Source: an uncultured Actinomycetes bacterium
GTDB lineage: Bacteria; Actinomycetota; Acidimicrobiia; Acidimicrobiales; Microtrichaceae
Reading direction: 5' to 3'
Assembly: GCA_903868545.1 (NCBI GenBank)
Contig: CAIPVR010000027.1
Coordinates: 1-45,255 of the forward strand
DNA: 45,255 nucleotides
Below the pieces are notes generated by a model, which did no database searches, was not told the origin of the DNA, and was given only the letters and a program-made list of their open reading frames with translations. Each line of letters starts with the position of its first letter. Position 1 is the first letter of the stretch. The position numbers and the translations under genes were made by a program. Shown in pieces: positions 31,207 to 41,801 of the stretch.

Positions 31207-31647
31207 ATGCGCATCTGCGACCTGAACCTCCTCATCTACGCCACGAACGAGCGCGCGGCGCACCACGAGCGGGCCAGGTCGGTGCTCGACGCCCTGATGG
31301 TGGCGAGCAGGCCGGTGGGCCTGCCGTGGATGGTGACCCTCGGCTACGTGCGCCTCACCACGAATCCCCGCGTGATGGAGGACCCCCTCGAGCCCGCCGC
31401 CGCCGTCGGGATCGTGCGCAACTGGCTGGAGCGCACGAACGTGGTGGCTCCCGAGCCGACCGCGCGCCACCTCGACCTGGTGGCCGACCTGCTCGCCGCC
31501 ACGGGAACCGGTGCCAATCTGGTGAACGACGCCCATCTCGGCGCGCTGGCGCTCGAGCACGGGGCGGAACTGTGGTCCTTCGACCACGACTTCTCCCGCT
31601 TCCCCGGGGTCCTCTGGCGGTCGCCGGCGGAGCACGACCCGGACTGA
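31207..31647 (+). CDS. vapC: PIN-domain ribonuclease toxin (VapC-type)
   Basis: MRICDLNLLIYATNERAAHHERAR, NLVNDAHLGALALEHGAELWSFDHDFSRFPGV (PIN acidic residues). Confidence 0.92.
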   Translation: MRICDLNLLIYATNERAAHHERARSVLDALMVASRPVGLPWMVTLGYVRLTTNPRVMEDPLEPAAAVGIVRNWLERTNVVAPEPTARHLDLVADLLAATGTGANLVNDAHLGALALEHGAELWSFDHDFSRFPGVLWRSPAEHDPD

Positions 31648-31714
31648 ACCACGGCCGACGGGTGGCACGCCGGGGCCGCGTGGAGCGCCACGCCCCTCGG
31701 TACGCTGGGCCGCG

Positions 31715-33394
<1,680 letters not shown>

Positions 33395-33404
33395 AACGAC
33401 TCCC

Positions 33405-34763
33405 ATCGACTCCCGGACCTTCGCCAACGAGCTCGGTGCGCTCCTCCCGCCCTTCCTGGCCGGGCAGCGCTGGTTCGCGGCCGTCGACCGGCCCCGGGTG
33501 ACGGTCCGCCACGTCGACACCCTCCTCGACGGCTGGCCCACGCTGCTGTGGGTGCTGGCCGAGGTGCGCGGCGACGGCGGCCGCGGCGAGCCCGTCTGGT
33601 ACCAGCTGCCGCTCGGTGCCGCCTCCGCCCACCCCGCCGCGCTCGCCGACTCCGCCCACGTGGGCCGGCTCGGCACCCCGCGGGGTGAGGCCCACCTGTT
33701 CGACGCCCTGGCCGACGAGGAGCTGGCCCTCGAGTTCTGCTCGCTGCTCGCTCCCGACCTCAACTTCTCCACCGTGCGGGCGCAGCCGGGTGAGCAGTCC
33801 AACACCTCACTGGTGCTCGACGAGCGGTACATCGTGAAGGTGTTCCGCAGGGTGCAGCCCGGCGCGAACCCCGACGTGGAGATCACCGAGGCGCTCGGCC
33901 GCATCGGCTTCGGCGGTGTGCCGGTGCCGCTCGCGGTGTGGCGGCGCAACGGCACCGACTTCGCGGTGGTGCGGCGCTTCGAGCGCAGTCGCGGCGACGG
34001 CGTGGAACTGGCCACGGCCTCGCTGCGCGAGATGTTCAATCGGCGGCGGCCGCCGCGGGACTGCAAGCTCGACTTCGCGGCCGAGTCGCACCGGCTGGGA
34101 CGCGACGTGGCCAGTCTGCACGTGGCGCTCGCGGAGGCGTTCGGCGCGGCACCCGCCGACGGCGCCGCCTGGGCCGCCGACATGGCCGCGCAGCTGCACC
34201 GGGTGGCCGACGGGCACCTCGACACCGACCGGATCGAGTCGGTGTACCGGCGCCTCGGCACCGCCGACGATCTGGGCATGGCGATCCGGATCCACGGTGA
34301 CCTCCACCTCGGGCAGGTGCTGCGGGTGGCCCGGCACTGGATGGTGCTCGACTTCGAGGGCGAACCGGCCCGACCGGTGGAGGAGCGTCGCCGTCCGAGC
34401 TCGCCCCTGCGGGACGTGGCCGGCATGACCCGCTCGTTCCACTACGCGGCGGGCCTGGCGCTGCGTGAGACCGGCCTGCCCGACGACGAACTGCGCCTGC
34501 TGGCCGACGCCTGGGCGGAACGGGCGGTGAACACCTTCCTCTCCGGCTACGCGGAGGTCGACGAGGTGCACCGGCTCCTCCCGCAGGCACGTGCGTCGCG
34601 CGACGCGCTGCTCAGCGTGTTCGAGATGGACAAGGCCGTGTACGAGGTGGCCTACGAGCTCGCGCACCGGCCCGACCTCGTCGACCTCCCGGTGCGTGCC
34701 GTGGAGCGGCTGCTCGACGGCGAGGACGAACTGCCGGCCCACGATCCCGACGAACGGCGGTGA
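33405..34763 (+). CDS. mak: Maltokinase (Mak/Pep2); start codon non-canonical or disrupted
   Basis: N-term ELGALLPPFLAGQRWFA typical of the maltokinase cap; QPGEQSNTSLVLDERYIVKVFRRVQPGANPDVEI; IRIHGDLHLGQVLR; VLDFEGEPARP. First ATG/GTG/TTG in frame is GTG 33498, inside the conserved N-term; ATC at 33405 used here as a provisional start. Confidence 0.85.
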   Translation: MDSRTFANELGALLPPFLAGQRWFAAVDRPRVTVRHVDTLLDGWPTLLWVLAEVRGDGGRGEPVWYQLPLGAASAHPAALADSAHVGRLGTPRGEAHLFDALADEELALEFCSLLAPDLNFSTVRAQPGEQSNTSLVLDERYIVKVFRRVQPGANPDVEITEALGRIGFGGVPVPLAVWRRNGTDFAVVRRFERSRGDGVELATASLREMFNRRRPPRDCKLDFAAESHRLGRDVASLHVALAEAFGAAPADGAAWAADMAAQLHRVADGHLDTDRIESVYRRLGTADDLGMAIRIHGDLHLGQVLRVARHWMVLDFEGEPARPVEERRRPSSPLRDVAGMTRSFHYAAGLALRETGLPDDELRLLADAWAERAVNTFLSGYAEVDEVHRLLPQARASRDALLSVFEMDKAVYEVAYELAHRPDLVDLPVRAVERLLDGEDELPAHDPDERR

Positions 34764-36742
34764 CCGTGTCGGTCGCCCCGCCGGGGGAGCTCGACCGGTA
34801 CCTGTTCGCCGAGGGTCGGCACCGTCGTCTCTGGGACCTGCTCGGCGGCCACGTGCTCGAACCCGGCCCCGGGGCGCGGTTCGCCGTGTGGGCGCCGAAC
34901 GCCCGGCGGGTGCGGGTGGTGGGCGACTGGTCGCACTGGACGGCGGACGCCGCGACCCCGGACCTCGTCGCCCAGGGGTCCACCGGCATCTGGTTCGGGG
35001 TGGAGCCCCGTGCCCGCGAGGGCCACGCCTACAAGTTCGAGATCACCGGTGCCGACGGGCGGGTGACCCAGCGCGCCGATCCGCTCGGCCGGGCGGCCGA
35101 AGTGCCGCCGGCCACGGCGTCGGTCCTCACCGTCGACCGCTACCGGTGGGAGGAGCGGCCCGGGGGCCCCGAGGCCTGGCGGTCCGAGCGGGCGGTCCGC
35201 AATGCCGGGCGCATGTCGGTCTACGAGGTGCACCTCGGGTCGTGGCGCCGGCACCCCGACGGCCGGGCCCACACCGCCCGCGAGCTCGCCGGACCGCTCG
35301 CCGAGTGGGCGGCCGGACTCGGCTTCACCCACCTCGAGCTGCTGCCGGTGGCCACCCACCCGTTCGGCGGGTCGTGGGGGTACCAGGTGGGTGGCTACTT
35401 CGCACCCGACGCGCGGCTCGGCACCCCCGACGACCTCCGGTACCTCGTGGACGTGGCGCACGGTGCCGGCCTCGGCGTGCTGCTCGACTGGGTGCCCGCC
35501 CACTTCCCCCGCGACGAACACGTACTGGCCCGCTTCGACGGGACCGCTCTCTACGAGCACGCGGATCCCCGCCGGGGCGAGCACCCGGACTGGGGCACGC
35601 TCGTGTTCAACCACGGCCGCACCGAGGTTCGGAACTTCCTCGTGGCCAACGCCCTCTACTGGTTGGAGGAGTTCCGGGTGGACGGCCTACGGGTCGACGC
35701 CGTGGCCTCGATGCTCTACCGCGACTACTCCCGGGAGCCCGGGGAGTGGGTGCCCAACGACCAGGGCGGCCGGGAGGACCTCGAGGCGATCGCGTTCCTG
35801 CGCGAGCTCAACGAGGTGGTGGCCGAGGAGCAACCGGGAGCGGTGGTGATCGCCGAGGAGTCGACCTCGTGGCCGGGGGTGACCGCGCCGTCGGAGCACG
35901 GAGGGCTCGGGTTCGGCCGGAAGTGGAACCTGGGGTGGATGCACGACACGCTCGGGTACCTCGCCCACGACCCGGTGCACCGGCGCTTCCACCACCACGA
36001 GCTGACGTTCCCGATGGTGTACGCCGGCCACGAGCGATGGGTGCTGCCGCTCAGCCACGACGAGGTGGTGCACGGCAAGGGTTCACTGCTCGGCCGGATG
36101 CCCGGCGACGAGTGGCAGCGGTTCGCCAACCTGCGCTGCCTGCTGGCCTGGCAGTGGACGCAGCCGGGCCGTCAGCTGGTGTTCATGGGTGGCGAACTGG
36201 CGCAGGAGCGCGAGTGGTCCCACGAGCGTGAGCTCGACTGGTGGCTGCTCGAGCGGCCCGAGCACGACGGGGTGCGCCGGCTGGTGGGCGACCTCAACGC
36301 GGCGCAGGCGGCGGTGCCGGCGCTGTGGACCGGCGACGACGACCCGGGTGCGACGTTCTGGTGGCTCGACCCCGACGACGGCGCCCACTCGGTGTTCGCC
36401 TTCTGCCGCAAGGCGGTTGCCGACGACGGTGGGTCGCTCGACGGTCCGATCGAGTCCTGGCCCGAGGGGTCGGTGGCGGCGGTGGTGGCGAACCTCACGC
36501 CGGTGCCCCGCCACGGCTACCGGCTGGGGGTGCCCCGGGCAGGTGCGTGGCGGGTGGTGCTCTGCACGGACGACCGCCGGTACGGAGGGAGCGGCCACGA
36601 ACTGGTCCCGTCCGGCGGGTCGGCGCTGGAGGTCGACGAGGCGACGCCCTGGCAGGGCCAGCCTGGCTCGCTCCTGCTGACGCTGCCCCCGCTGTCGGTG
36701 GTCGTCCTCACCCCCGCCAGCCCCACCACTCCCCGGAAATAG
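34760..36742 (+). CDS. glgB: 1,4-alpha-glucan branching enzyme
   Basis: GTGA overlap with the mak stop; FAVWAPNARRVRVVGDW, YEVHLGSWRR, DGLRVDAVASMLYRDYSR, IAEESTSWPGVT, FMGGELAQEREW. Confidence 0.96.
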   Translation: MTVSVAPPGELDRYLFAEGRHRRLWDLLGGHVLEPGPGARFAVWAPNARRVRVVGDWSHWTADAATPDLVAQGSTGIWFGVEPRAREGHAYKFEITGADGRVTQRADPLGRAAEVPPATASVLTVDRYRWEERPGGPEAWRSERAVRNAGRMSVYEVHLGSWRRHPDGRAHTARELAGPLAEWAAGLGFTHLELLPVATHPFGGSWGYQVGGYFAPDARLGTPDDLRYLVDVAHGAGLGVLLDWVPAHFPRDEHVLARFDGTALYEHADPRRGEHPDWGTLVFNHGRTEVRNFLVANALYWLEEFRVDGLRVDAVASMLYRDYSREPGEWVPNDQGGREDLEAIAFLRELNEVVAEEQPGAVVIAEESTSWPGVTAPSEHGGLGFGRKWNLGWMHDTLGYLAHDPVHRRFHHHELTFPMVYAGHERWVLPLSHDEVVHGKGSLLGRMPGDEWQRFANLRCLLAWQWTQPGRQLVFMGGELAQEREWSHERELDWWLLERPEHDGVRRLVGDLNAAQAAVPALWTGDDDPGATFWWLDPDDGAHSVFAFCRKAVADDGGSLDGPIESWPEGSVAAVVANLTPVPRHGYRLGVPRAGAWRVVLCTDDRRYGGSGHELVPSGGSALEVDEATPWQGQPGSLLLTLPPLSVVVLTPASPTTPRK

Positions 36743-36784
36743 GGGTCCGCAACGCCCGGAACGGGCGCGGTGGCTCCGAAGATC
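36736..36784 (+). repeat. Copy B of the 49-bp 3'-end element; contains the glgB stop codon
   Basis: GAAATAGGGGTCCGCAACGCCCGGAACGGGCGCGGTGGCTCCGAAGATC; glgB ends ccc cgg aaa TAG (36740-36742) inside the element. Confidence 0.93.
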
Positions 36785-36840
36785 AAGAGGGGCCACAGGC
36801 CGCCGGGGCCGCGCCGGGGGTCGTCGGTAGCCTTCGCGTC

Positions 36841-37695
36841 GTGGATCCGACCGTCACCACGACCTGCTTCCGGCACCCCGACCGCGTGGCCGGCGTGACC
36901 TGCCAGCGCTGTGACCGGCCGATCTGCCCGCAGTGCATGGTCCAGGCGTCGGTGGGGTTCCAGTGCCCCGAGTGCACGCGCGCCCGACCGCAACAGGTGA
37001 TCAGCGCCCGGACCGCGTGGGGCGGTGCGGGCGACGTGGTCGTCGGGAAGGTCCTGATCGGCCTCAACGTGGCCGCCTATCTGTTGATGACCGTGGTGGG
37101 TGGCAACGCCGCCCGCCCGCAGGGTGCGCTCTACGAGAACGCCGTCACCTTCGGTCCGCTCGTTGCGCAGGGGGAGTGGTGGCGGCTCGCGACCGGGGGC
37201 TTCCTCCACGCCGGGCCGCTGCACCTCATGATGAACATGTTCCTCCTGTGGCTGTTGGCCAAGGAACTGGAACCGTCGCTCGGGCATGTGCGCTTCGCCG
37301 CCGTGTACGGGGTGTCCCTGCTCGGCGGCGCGCTCGGGGTCATGGTCGTGTCGCCCGATTCGCCGACCCTGGGCGCCTCCGGCGCGGTCTTCGGGCTGAT
37401 GGGCGCGCTCGTCGTGCTGCAGTTGCGTGGCCGGCAGAACCCGTGGAACACCGGACTCGGTGGGCTGGTGCTGATCAACCTGCTGATCACCTTCACGCTG
37501 CCGGGGATCTCGGTGGGCGGCCACGTGGGCGGGTTGCTCGCCGGGGCTCTCGCCGGGGCGGTGATCCAGCCCGTGCGGTGGCCCCAGACCACCGCCGCGG
37601 TGCGCACCGGCTTCGTGGTGGTGATGGGCGTGCTCATCGCCGTGCTCGGCGTGGTGGCCGCAGGGGTCCTGGCCACCGACATCGGTCGCTACTAG
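36841..37695 (+). CDS. Rhomboid family intramembrane serine protease with an N-terminal B-box-like zinc-binding region
   Basis: CFRHPDRVAGVTCQRCDRPICPQCMVQASVGFQCPEC; GASGAVFGLMGA (catalytic Ser) and GGHVGGLLAG (catalytic His); GTG start. Confidence 0.92.
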   Translation: MDPTVTTTCFRHPDRVAGVTCQRCDRPICPQCMVQASVGFQCPECTRARPQQVISARTAWGGAGDVVVGKVLIGLNVAAYLLMTVVGGNAARPQGALYENAVTFGPLVAQGEWWRLATGGFLHAGPLHLMMNMFLLWLLAKELEPSLGHVRFAAVYGVSLLGGALGVMVVSPDSPTLGASGAVFGLMGALVVLQLRGRQNPWNTGLGGLVLINLLITFTLPGISVGGHVGGLLAGALAGAVIQPVRWPQTTAAVRTGFVVVMGVLIAVLGVVAAGVLATDIGRY

Positions 37696-37708
37696 CCGGC
37701 CCCGAACG

Positions 37709-37757
37709 GATCTCCGGCGCCACCGCGCCCGTTCCGGGCGTTGCGGACCCCGATTTC
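37709..37757 (-). repeat. Copy C of the 49-bp 3'-end element, minus strand
   Basis: Reverse complement GAAATCGGGGTCCGCAACGCCCGGAACGGGCGCGGTGGCGCCGGAGATC; 33 bp identical with copy B across the core. Confidence 0.93.
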
Positions 37758-37763
37758 GCGGGG

Positions 37764-38210
37764 TCAGGGGGTGCCGTCGACGATCCCGCGCAGGTTCCGC
37801 AGGTTCTTCCTCCAGATGTGGCGGAACACCGGCTTGGCGACGAACGAGCCGATGGGGCCACCCATCCACCAGGGGAACACCAGTCGCTCCGTCCAGGTGA
37901 ACTTCGTCCCCCGACCCTTCCTCACGGGCTTCAGCCGGAACACCCCGGTGCCTGTCACCAGTCCCACGTGGCGCACGCCCATGGCCTTCCCCGGCGACCA
38001 CTCGGTGATCTCCATGTGGTCCACCAGGCGGAACGGGCCGACCTTGGTGTCGCAGTCGAAGGTGGTGCCCACCCCGGAGGTGCTCTCGGAGGTGAAGCGG
38101 ATGGCGACCGCGTCCTCCATCCACGAGGTGTGGCTCTCGATGTCCTCCACCGCCGCCCACACCTCGCGGGGCGGCGCGTCGAGGGTGGTGGACACGGTGA
38201 TGCGGGACAT
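37764..38210 (-). CDS. SRPBCC family (polyketide cyclase/START-like) protein
   Basis: MSRITVSTTLDAPPREVWAAVEDIESHTSWM; start inferred at 38210. Confidence 0.88.
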   Translation of the reverse strand: MSRITVSTTLDAPPREVWAAVEDIESHTSWMEDAVAIRFTSESTSGVGTTFDCDTKVGPFRLVDHMEITEWSPGKAMGVRHVGLVTGTGVFRLKPVRKGRGTKFTWTERLVFPWWMGGPIGSFVAKPVFRHIWRKNLRNLRGIVDGTP

Positions 38211-38316
38211 GCGACCAAGGTACGGCGCGGCGCCCGGATCGTCCCACGCCCGGCCGTCCGAGTGAAAGCGGTCACCGGGTTCGTCGGCCGGCGCCCCGTC
38301 GCGGCACCATGCCCCC

Positions 38317-39246
38317 ATGCCGTCCGCACCACCTCCGCTCGACGTGCCCGTGGACGACCTGCCGCCGGGCGACATCCGTCGTGACACCCGTCCGCAGCAG
38401 GTCGACGGCCGGCCCGGCCGGTTCCACACGGTGATTCCCGACGCGTGGCGGGTGCTCTACGCCTTCGGCGGCACCACGATGGCCACCGCCGTGCGGGCTG
38501 CCACCGCAGCGGTGGACCGACCCGACCTCGACCTGGTCTCGGCGGACGCCACCTACTGCCAGGCGGTCCCGTGCGGCCCCGTGGCCGTGGAGGTGGAGGT
38601 GGTCCGTCAGGGGCGGGGCGGTGCGCAGGCCCAGGCCCGGCTCTGGTCGCTGGAGCCGGGCGGACCCGACGCCGCCGCCGCCCCGGTGCGCACCGACCTG
38701 CTGGTCACGTGCGTGTTCGGTCGTCGTGAGGCCGACTCGCCCTACCGCTTCCTCGGTGCCGAACCGCCGGCGGTCAAGGAGCCCGAGGAGTGCGCACCAC
38801 GGGAGCGGGTCGAGGACTCGCCCTTCAACTCGATCCCGTACCACCGCCAGACGGACTGGCGTCTCGCCGACGGGGCGATGTCGTGGGGGCGGCCGGACGT
38901 GCCGCCCGGCGAGCCGAGGGCGGCGAGCTGGTTCCGCTTCCTCGCGTCACCGATGGACGACCGTGGCATGTGGGAACCGGGTGTGGTGGCCGTCCCGGGT
39001 GACGTCCTCGGGCCGGCGGTCGGGGCCGGCATCGGCACCCAGGGCGGCCACTTCCTCGTGATCTCACTCCAGATCGGGATGCGTTTCGTGGCCGACGTCG
39101 GCACCGAGTGGTTGCTGCAGCACACCCGGGCGCAGGTGGCCGCCGACGGCTTCGCGAGCGGGACCGCCGAGTTGTGGGACGCCGACCGGCGCCTCGTGGC
39201 GCTCGCCCACCAGATCGCTCGGCTGCAGCGCTTCCCCGGTACCTGA
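38317..39246 (+). CDS. Acyl-CoA thioesterase II-like (double hotdog) protein
   Basis: FGGTTMATAVRAATAAV, ATYCQAVPCGPVAVEVEVVRQGRGGAQAQARL, C-terminal TEWLLQHTRAQVAADGFASGTAELWDADRRLVALAHQ. Confidence 0.85.
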   Translation: MPSAPPPLDVPVDDLPPGDIRRDTRPQQVDGRPGRFHTVIPDAWRVLYAFGGTTMATAVRAATAAVDRPDLDLVSADATYCQAVPCGPVAVEVEVVRQGRGGAQAQARLWSLEPGGPDAAAAPVRTDLLVTCVFGRREADSPYRFLGAEPPAVKEPEECAPRERVEDSPFNSIPYHRQTDWRLADGAMSWGRPDVPPGEPRAASWFRFLASPMDDRGMWEPGVVAVPGDVLGPAVGAGIGTQGGHFLVISLQIGMRFVADVGTEWLLQHTRAQVAADGFASGTAELWDADRRLVALAHQIARLQRFPGT

Positions 39247-39248
39247 AC

Positions 39249-39308
39249 CCCCCGCTCTGTGTCGCGTGCAGGTGGTGATCGCTATCTGCACGCGACACAG
39301 AGCGGGGG
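39249..39308. repeat. 60-bp near-perfect palindrome (23-bp perfect inverted arms, 14-nt centre) between convergent genes; probable bidirectional terminator or palindromic element
   Basis: CCCCCGCTCTGTGTCGCGTGCAG (39249-39271) / GTGGTGATCGCTAT / CTGCACGCGACACAGAGCGGGGG (39286-39308). Confidence 0.95.
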
Positions 39309-39331
39309 TGACGGGGGCGTTTCGGCGTTGC

Positions 39332-40096
39332 TCAGCCGGGCCGGCGGAAGACGCTGACGTGGCCCGCGCCCTGCGGGTCGAACGGCTCGCCGCGCCAGCC
39401 GCCGTGGCGTGACGCCAGTTCGAGGCCGGCCCCGACGGCCCATCCGTCGAGCTCGTCGGTCGACACCATCCGGACGACCCAGGGTCGGAGCCGCACCGGT
39501 TCCCGATCGCGGAGTTCGACGTGCTGTCCGGTGACCACACCGGTGTCCGGGTCCCGGTCGGTGGCGATCAGCACCACGGCGTCGGCGTCGACCGAGCGCA
39601 CCTCCAGCCGGCGGTCGGGTCCCTCCGCCGGTGCGGGCAGGGCCAGTTCCACCACGAGGCCCCCGCCCGGCCGGAGGTGCTCCGCCGCCAGCTCCACCGT
39701 CCGACGCTGCGCGGCCGGGTCCGGCAGGTTCATCAGCAGGTTGAACGCCGCGACCACCAGGTCCATCGGGGCCGTGGGCCATGCGGCGCGGTCGGACACG
39801 TCGCCGTGGCGGGCCACGACGATGCCGGCCGGGTCCTTCCCGGCGAGTCGCTCCAGCATCTCGGCGGAGGCGTCGATCCCGGTCACCCGACAGCCGGCCG
39901 CGGCCAGCGGGAGTGCCAGACGACCGGTGCCGACGCCGAGTTCGAGCACCGCGCCGCCCGGACCGGCGAGTCCCGCCAGCACGGGCACCGCCGCGGCCGT
40001 GGTGGCGTCGGCCGGGTACCAGTCGTCGTAGACGTCGGCGAAGCTGCGGCCGTAGGTCCCGGGATCCCGGTCCGGCGGCGGGGGCGTGGATGGCAC
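39332..40096 (-). CDS. Class I SAM-dependent methyltransferase
   Basis: AVLELGVGTGRLALPLAAAGCRVTGIDASAEMLERL; DLVVAAFNLLMNLP; GTG start at 40096 inferred. Confidence 0.9.
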   Translation of the reverse strand: MPSTPPPPDRDPGTYGRSFADVYDDWYPADATTAAAVPVLAGLAGPGGAVLELGVGTGRLALPLAAAGCRVTGIDASAEMLERLAGKDPAGIVVARHGDVSDRAAWPTAPMDLVVAAFNLLMNLPDPAAQRRTVELAAEHLRPGGGLVVELALPAPAEGPDRRLEVRSVDADAVVLIATDRDPDTGVVTGQHVELRDREPVRLRPWVVRMVSTDELDGWAVGAGLELASRHGGWRGEPFDPQGAGHVSVFRRPG

Positions 40097-40135
40097 CGTC
40101 CCAGTGTGGCGCGGCCCGCGTGGGAGACTGCGGCG

Positions 40136-41056
40136 GTGGCGATCGGCCGACCGGAGGGGACGACCGTGACGGTGCCCTTCGAGGCGGTGGCCCGCGGCGA
40201 CGCCCGCTTCCCGCCGTCGACGGGTCCGGACATGACGGGCAACCCCCTCGACCCGGTGGCCCGCGTGGGCCCCGGCGGCATCCTCGACGGCGCCTTCGGA
40301 CTCCTTCGGTTCCGGATCGGCCGGCTGGTGGGTCTCACCGCCGTGCTGTTCCTGCCCGTGCAGCTCGTCGGCCTCGCCGTCGCGCTGGCCTCGCCGACCG
40401 TGGCCGCCTCCAGCACCTCGGACCCCTTCGGGGTGGGCGCGTTGGACGCGGCCTCGTCGACGGGCAGCCTGTGGGCCGTCGCGCTGCTGTTGCTCCGGTC
40501 GCTCGCGCTCGGCCTGCTCGGCGCAGGCGTGGGACACCTCGTGGCCGGGTGGTGGTCGGGCCGCGACGCCCCCTTCGGTGAGGTGTTCGGACAGATGTTC
40601 CGCCGTTCGCCGGCCGTGCTGGTGGTGGTGGTGCTGTCCGCCGCGGTGAAGGTGCCGCTGCTGTGCCTCGGCGGGGTCGGCTGGCTTCTCGCCGACGCGT
40701 CGCTGTTCGTGGCCAACGTCGTGGTGGGTGCCGAACGCCGCGGTCCGCTGGCCGCGATCGGCCGGTCGTTCCGCCTCACCCGGGCGGTGTACGGCACCGC
40801 CCTGGTGGTGGTGTTCGGCGGACTCGTGATCACCCAGGTGCTGCAGGTGGCCCTGGTGGCGGGACCGATCCTGCTCGTGGCCAGTTTCCAGCCCCCGGAC
40901 GGCTGGCTGCTCGCGCTGGAGCAGGTCACCTCGCTGGTGCTGCTCGTGGTCATGCCGCTCACGGCCTGCATCGCGGCCCGCGCCTACGTGGAGCTGCGGT
41001 GCCGGGTGGAGGGGATCGACCTCGTCCGCTGGCAGGAACGCCGTGGCCTTGGCTGA
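40136..41056 (+). CDS. Polytopic membrane protein (glycerophosphoryl diester phosphodiesterase membrane domain-like)
   Basis: Multiple TM helices; FGLLRFRIGRLVGLTAVLFLPVQL; AIGRSFRLTRAVYGTALVVVFGGL; overlaps the next gene. Confidence 0.75.
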   Translation: MAIGRPEGTTVTVPFEAVARGDARFPPSTGPDMTGNPLDPVARVGPGGILDGAFGLLRFRIGRLVGLTAVLFLPVQLVGLAVALASPTVAASSTSDPFGVGALDAASSTGSLWAVALLLLRSLALGLLGAGVGHLVAGWWSGRDAPFGEVFGQMFRRSPAVLVVVVLSAAVKVPLLCLGGVGWLLADASLFVANVVVGAERRGPLAAIGRSFRLTRAVYGTALVVVFGGLVITQVLQVALVAGPILLVASFQPPDGWLLALEQVTSLVLLVVMPLTACIAARAYVELRCRVEGIDLVRWQERRGLG

Positions 41057-41801
41057 CGTGTGGGACCTCGCCGTGGTGGTGCTCGCGGCGTTGCCCGCCG
41101 TCGCGGGTGGGGGCGGCGGTGAGGGGGGTGGCGCCGCCCCGGCCGATCCGTCCGTGGTGCGCGAGCAGGTGCGCAGGGTCATGTCGGGTGACGGGTACTC
41201 CTACGAGCCGTCGATCATGGAACGCATCGGCCAGTGGATCTCCGATCGCCTGGAGGAGCTGTTCCGGGGCACGGGCGGCACCAGTCCGGGGAGCTTCGGC
41301 GGCGGCATCGGGTCGGTGGTCGCCTGGCTCATGATCCTGGCTGCTGCCGCGTTGGTGGTGACCGTGCTCGTGGTGGCGTGGCGCCGGCGGTTGCCCCGCA
41401 GGTCGGCTGACGAGGACCTGGAGTCGGTGGAGGTCGAGCACCGTCGGCCGGCGGAGGACTGGGCGGCCGACGCCGCCCGCCAGGAGGCGGCGGGGGAGTG
41501 GAAGGCGGCGCTGCGGTCCCGCTACCGCGAACTCGTCCGCTCGCTGGTCGACCGCGGCCAACTCCCGGACGTGGCCGGCCGCACCACCGGCGAACTGCGG
41601 GTGGACCTCGACGCCACCACGCCGGGCGCCGCCGGACCGTTCGACGAGGCCAGCGTCCTGTTCGAAATGGCGTGGTACGCGCAGCTGCCCACCGGCCAGG
41701 AGGAGAACCGCCGCTTCCGTGAGGCCGCGGCACGGGTGCTCGCGGCCGAGCCGCTGCCGGGGCGCCGCGACGCCGGTCCGGTGCTGGAGGTCGCGGGATG
41801 A
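41043..41801 (+). CDS. DUF4129 domain-containing protein
   Basis: Single TM, C-terminal EWKAALRSRYRELVRSLVDRGQLPDVAGRTTGEL...FEMAWYAQLPTGQEENRRFREAA typical of DUF4129. Confidence 0.85.
   Translation: MALADVWDLAVVVLAALPAVAGGGGGEGGGAAPADPSVVREQVRRVMSGDGYSYEPSIMERIGQWISDRLEELFRGTGGTSPGSFGGGIGSVVAWLMILAAAALVVTVLVVAWRRRLPRRSADEDLESVEVEHRRPAEDWAADAARQEAAGEWKAALRSRYRELVRSLVDRGQLPDVAGRTTGELRVDLDATTPGAAGPFDEASVLFEMAWYAQLPTGQEENRRFREAAARVLAAEPLPGRRDAGPVLEVAG

Noticed and set aside
33498-34763. GTG 33498 as the natural maltokinase start
   Set aside because: It would delete the conserved LPPFLAGQRWFA cap segment encoded in frame just upstream; kept only as an alternative.
36736-37757. Rhomboid interval as a classical IS element
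   Set aside because: No transposase or visible target-site duplication; a third solitary copy of the repeat lies 26 kb away at a gene 3' end.
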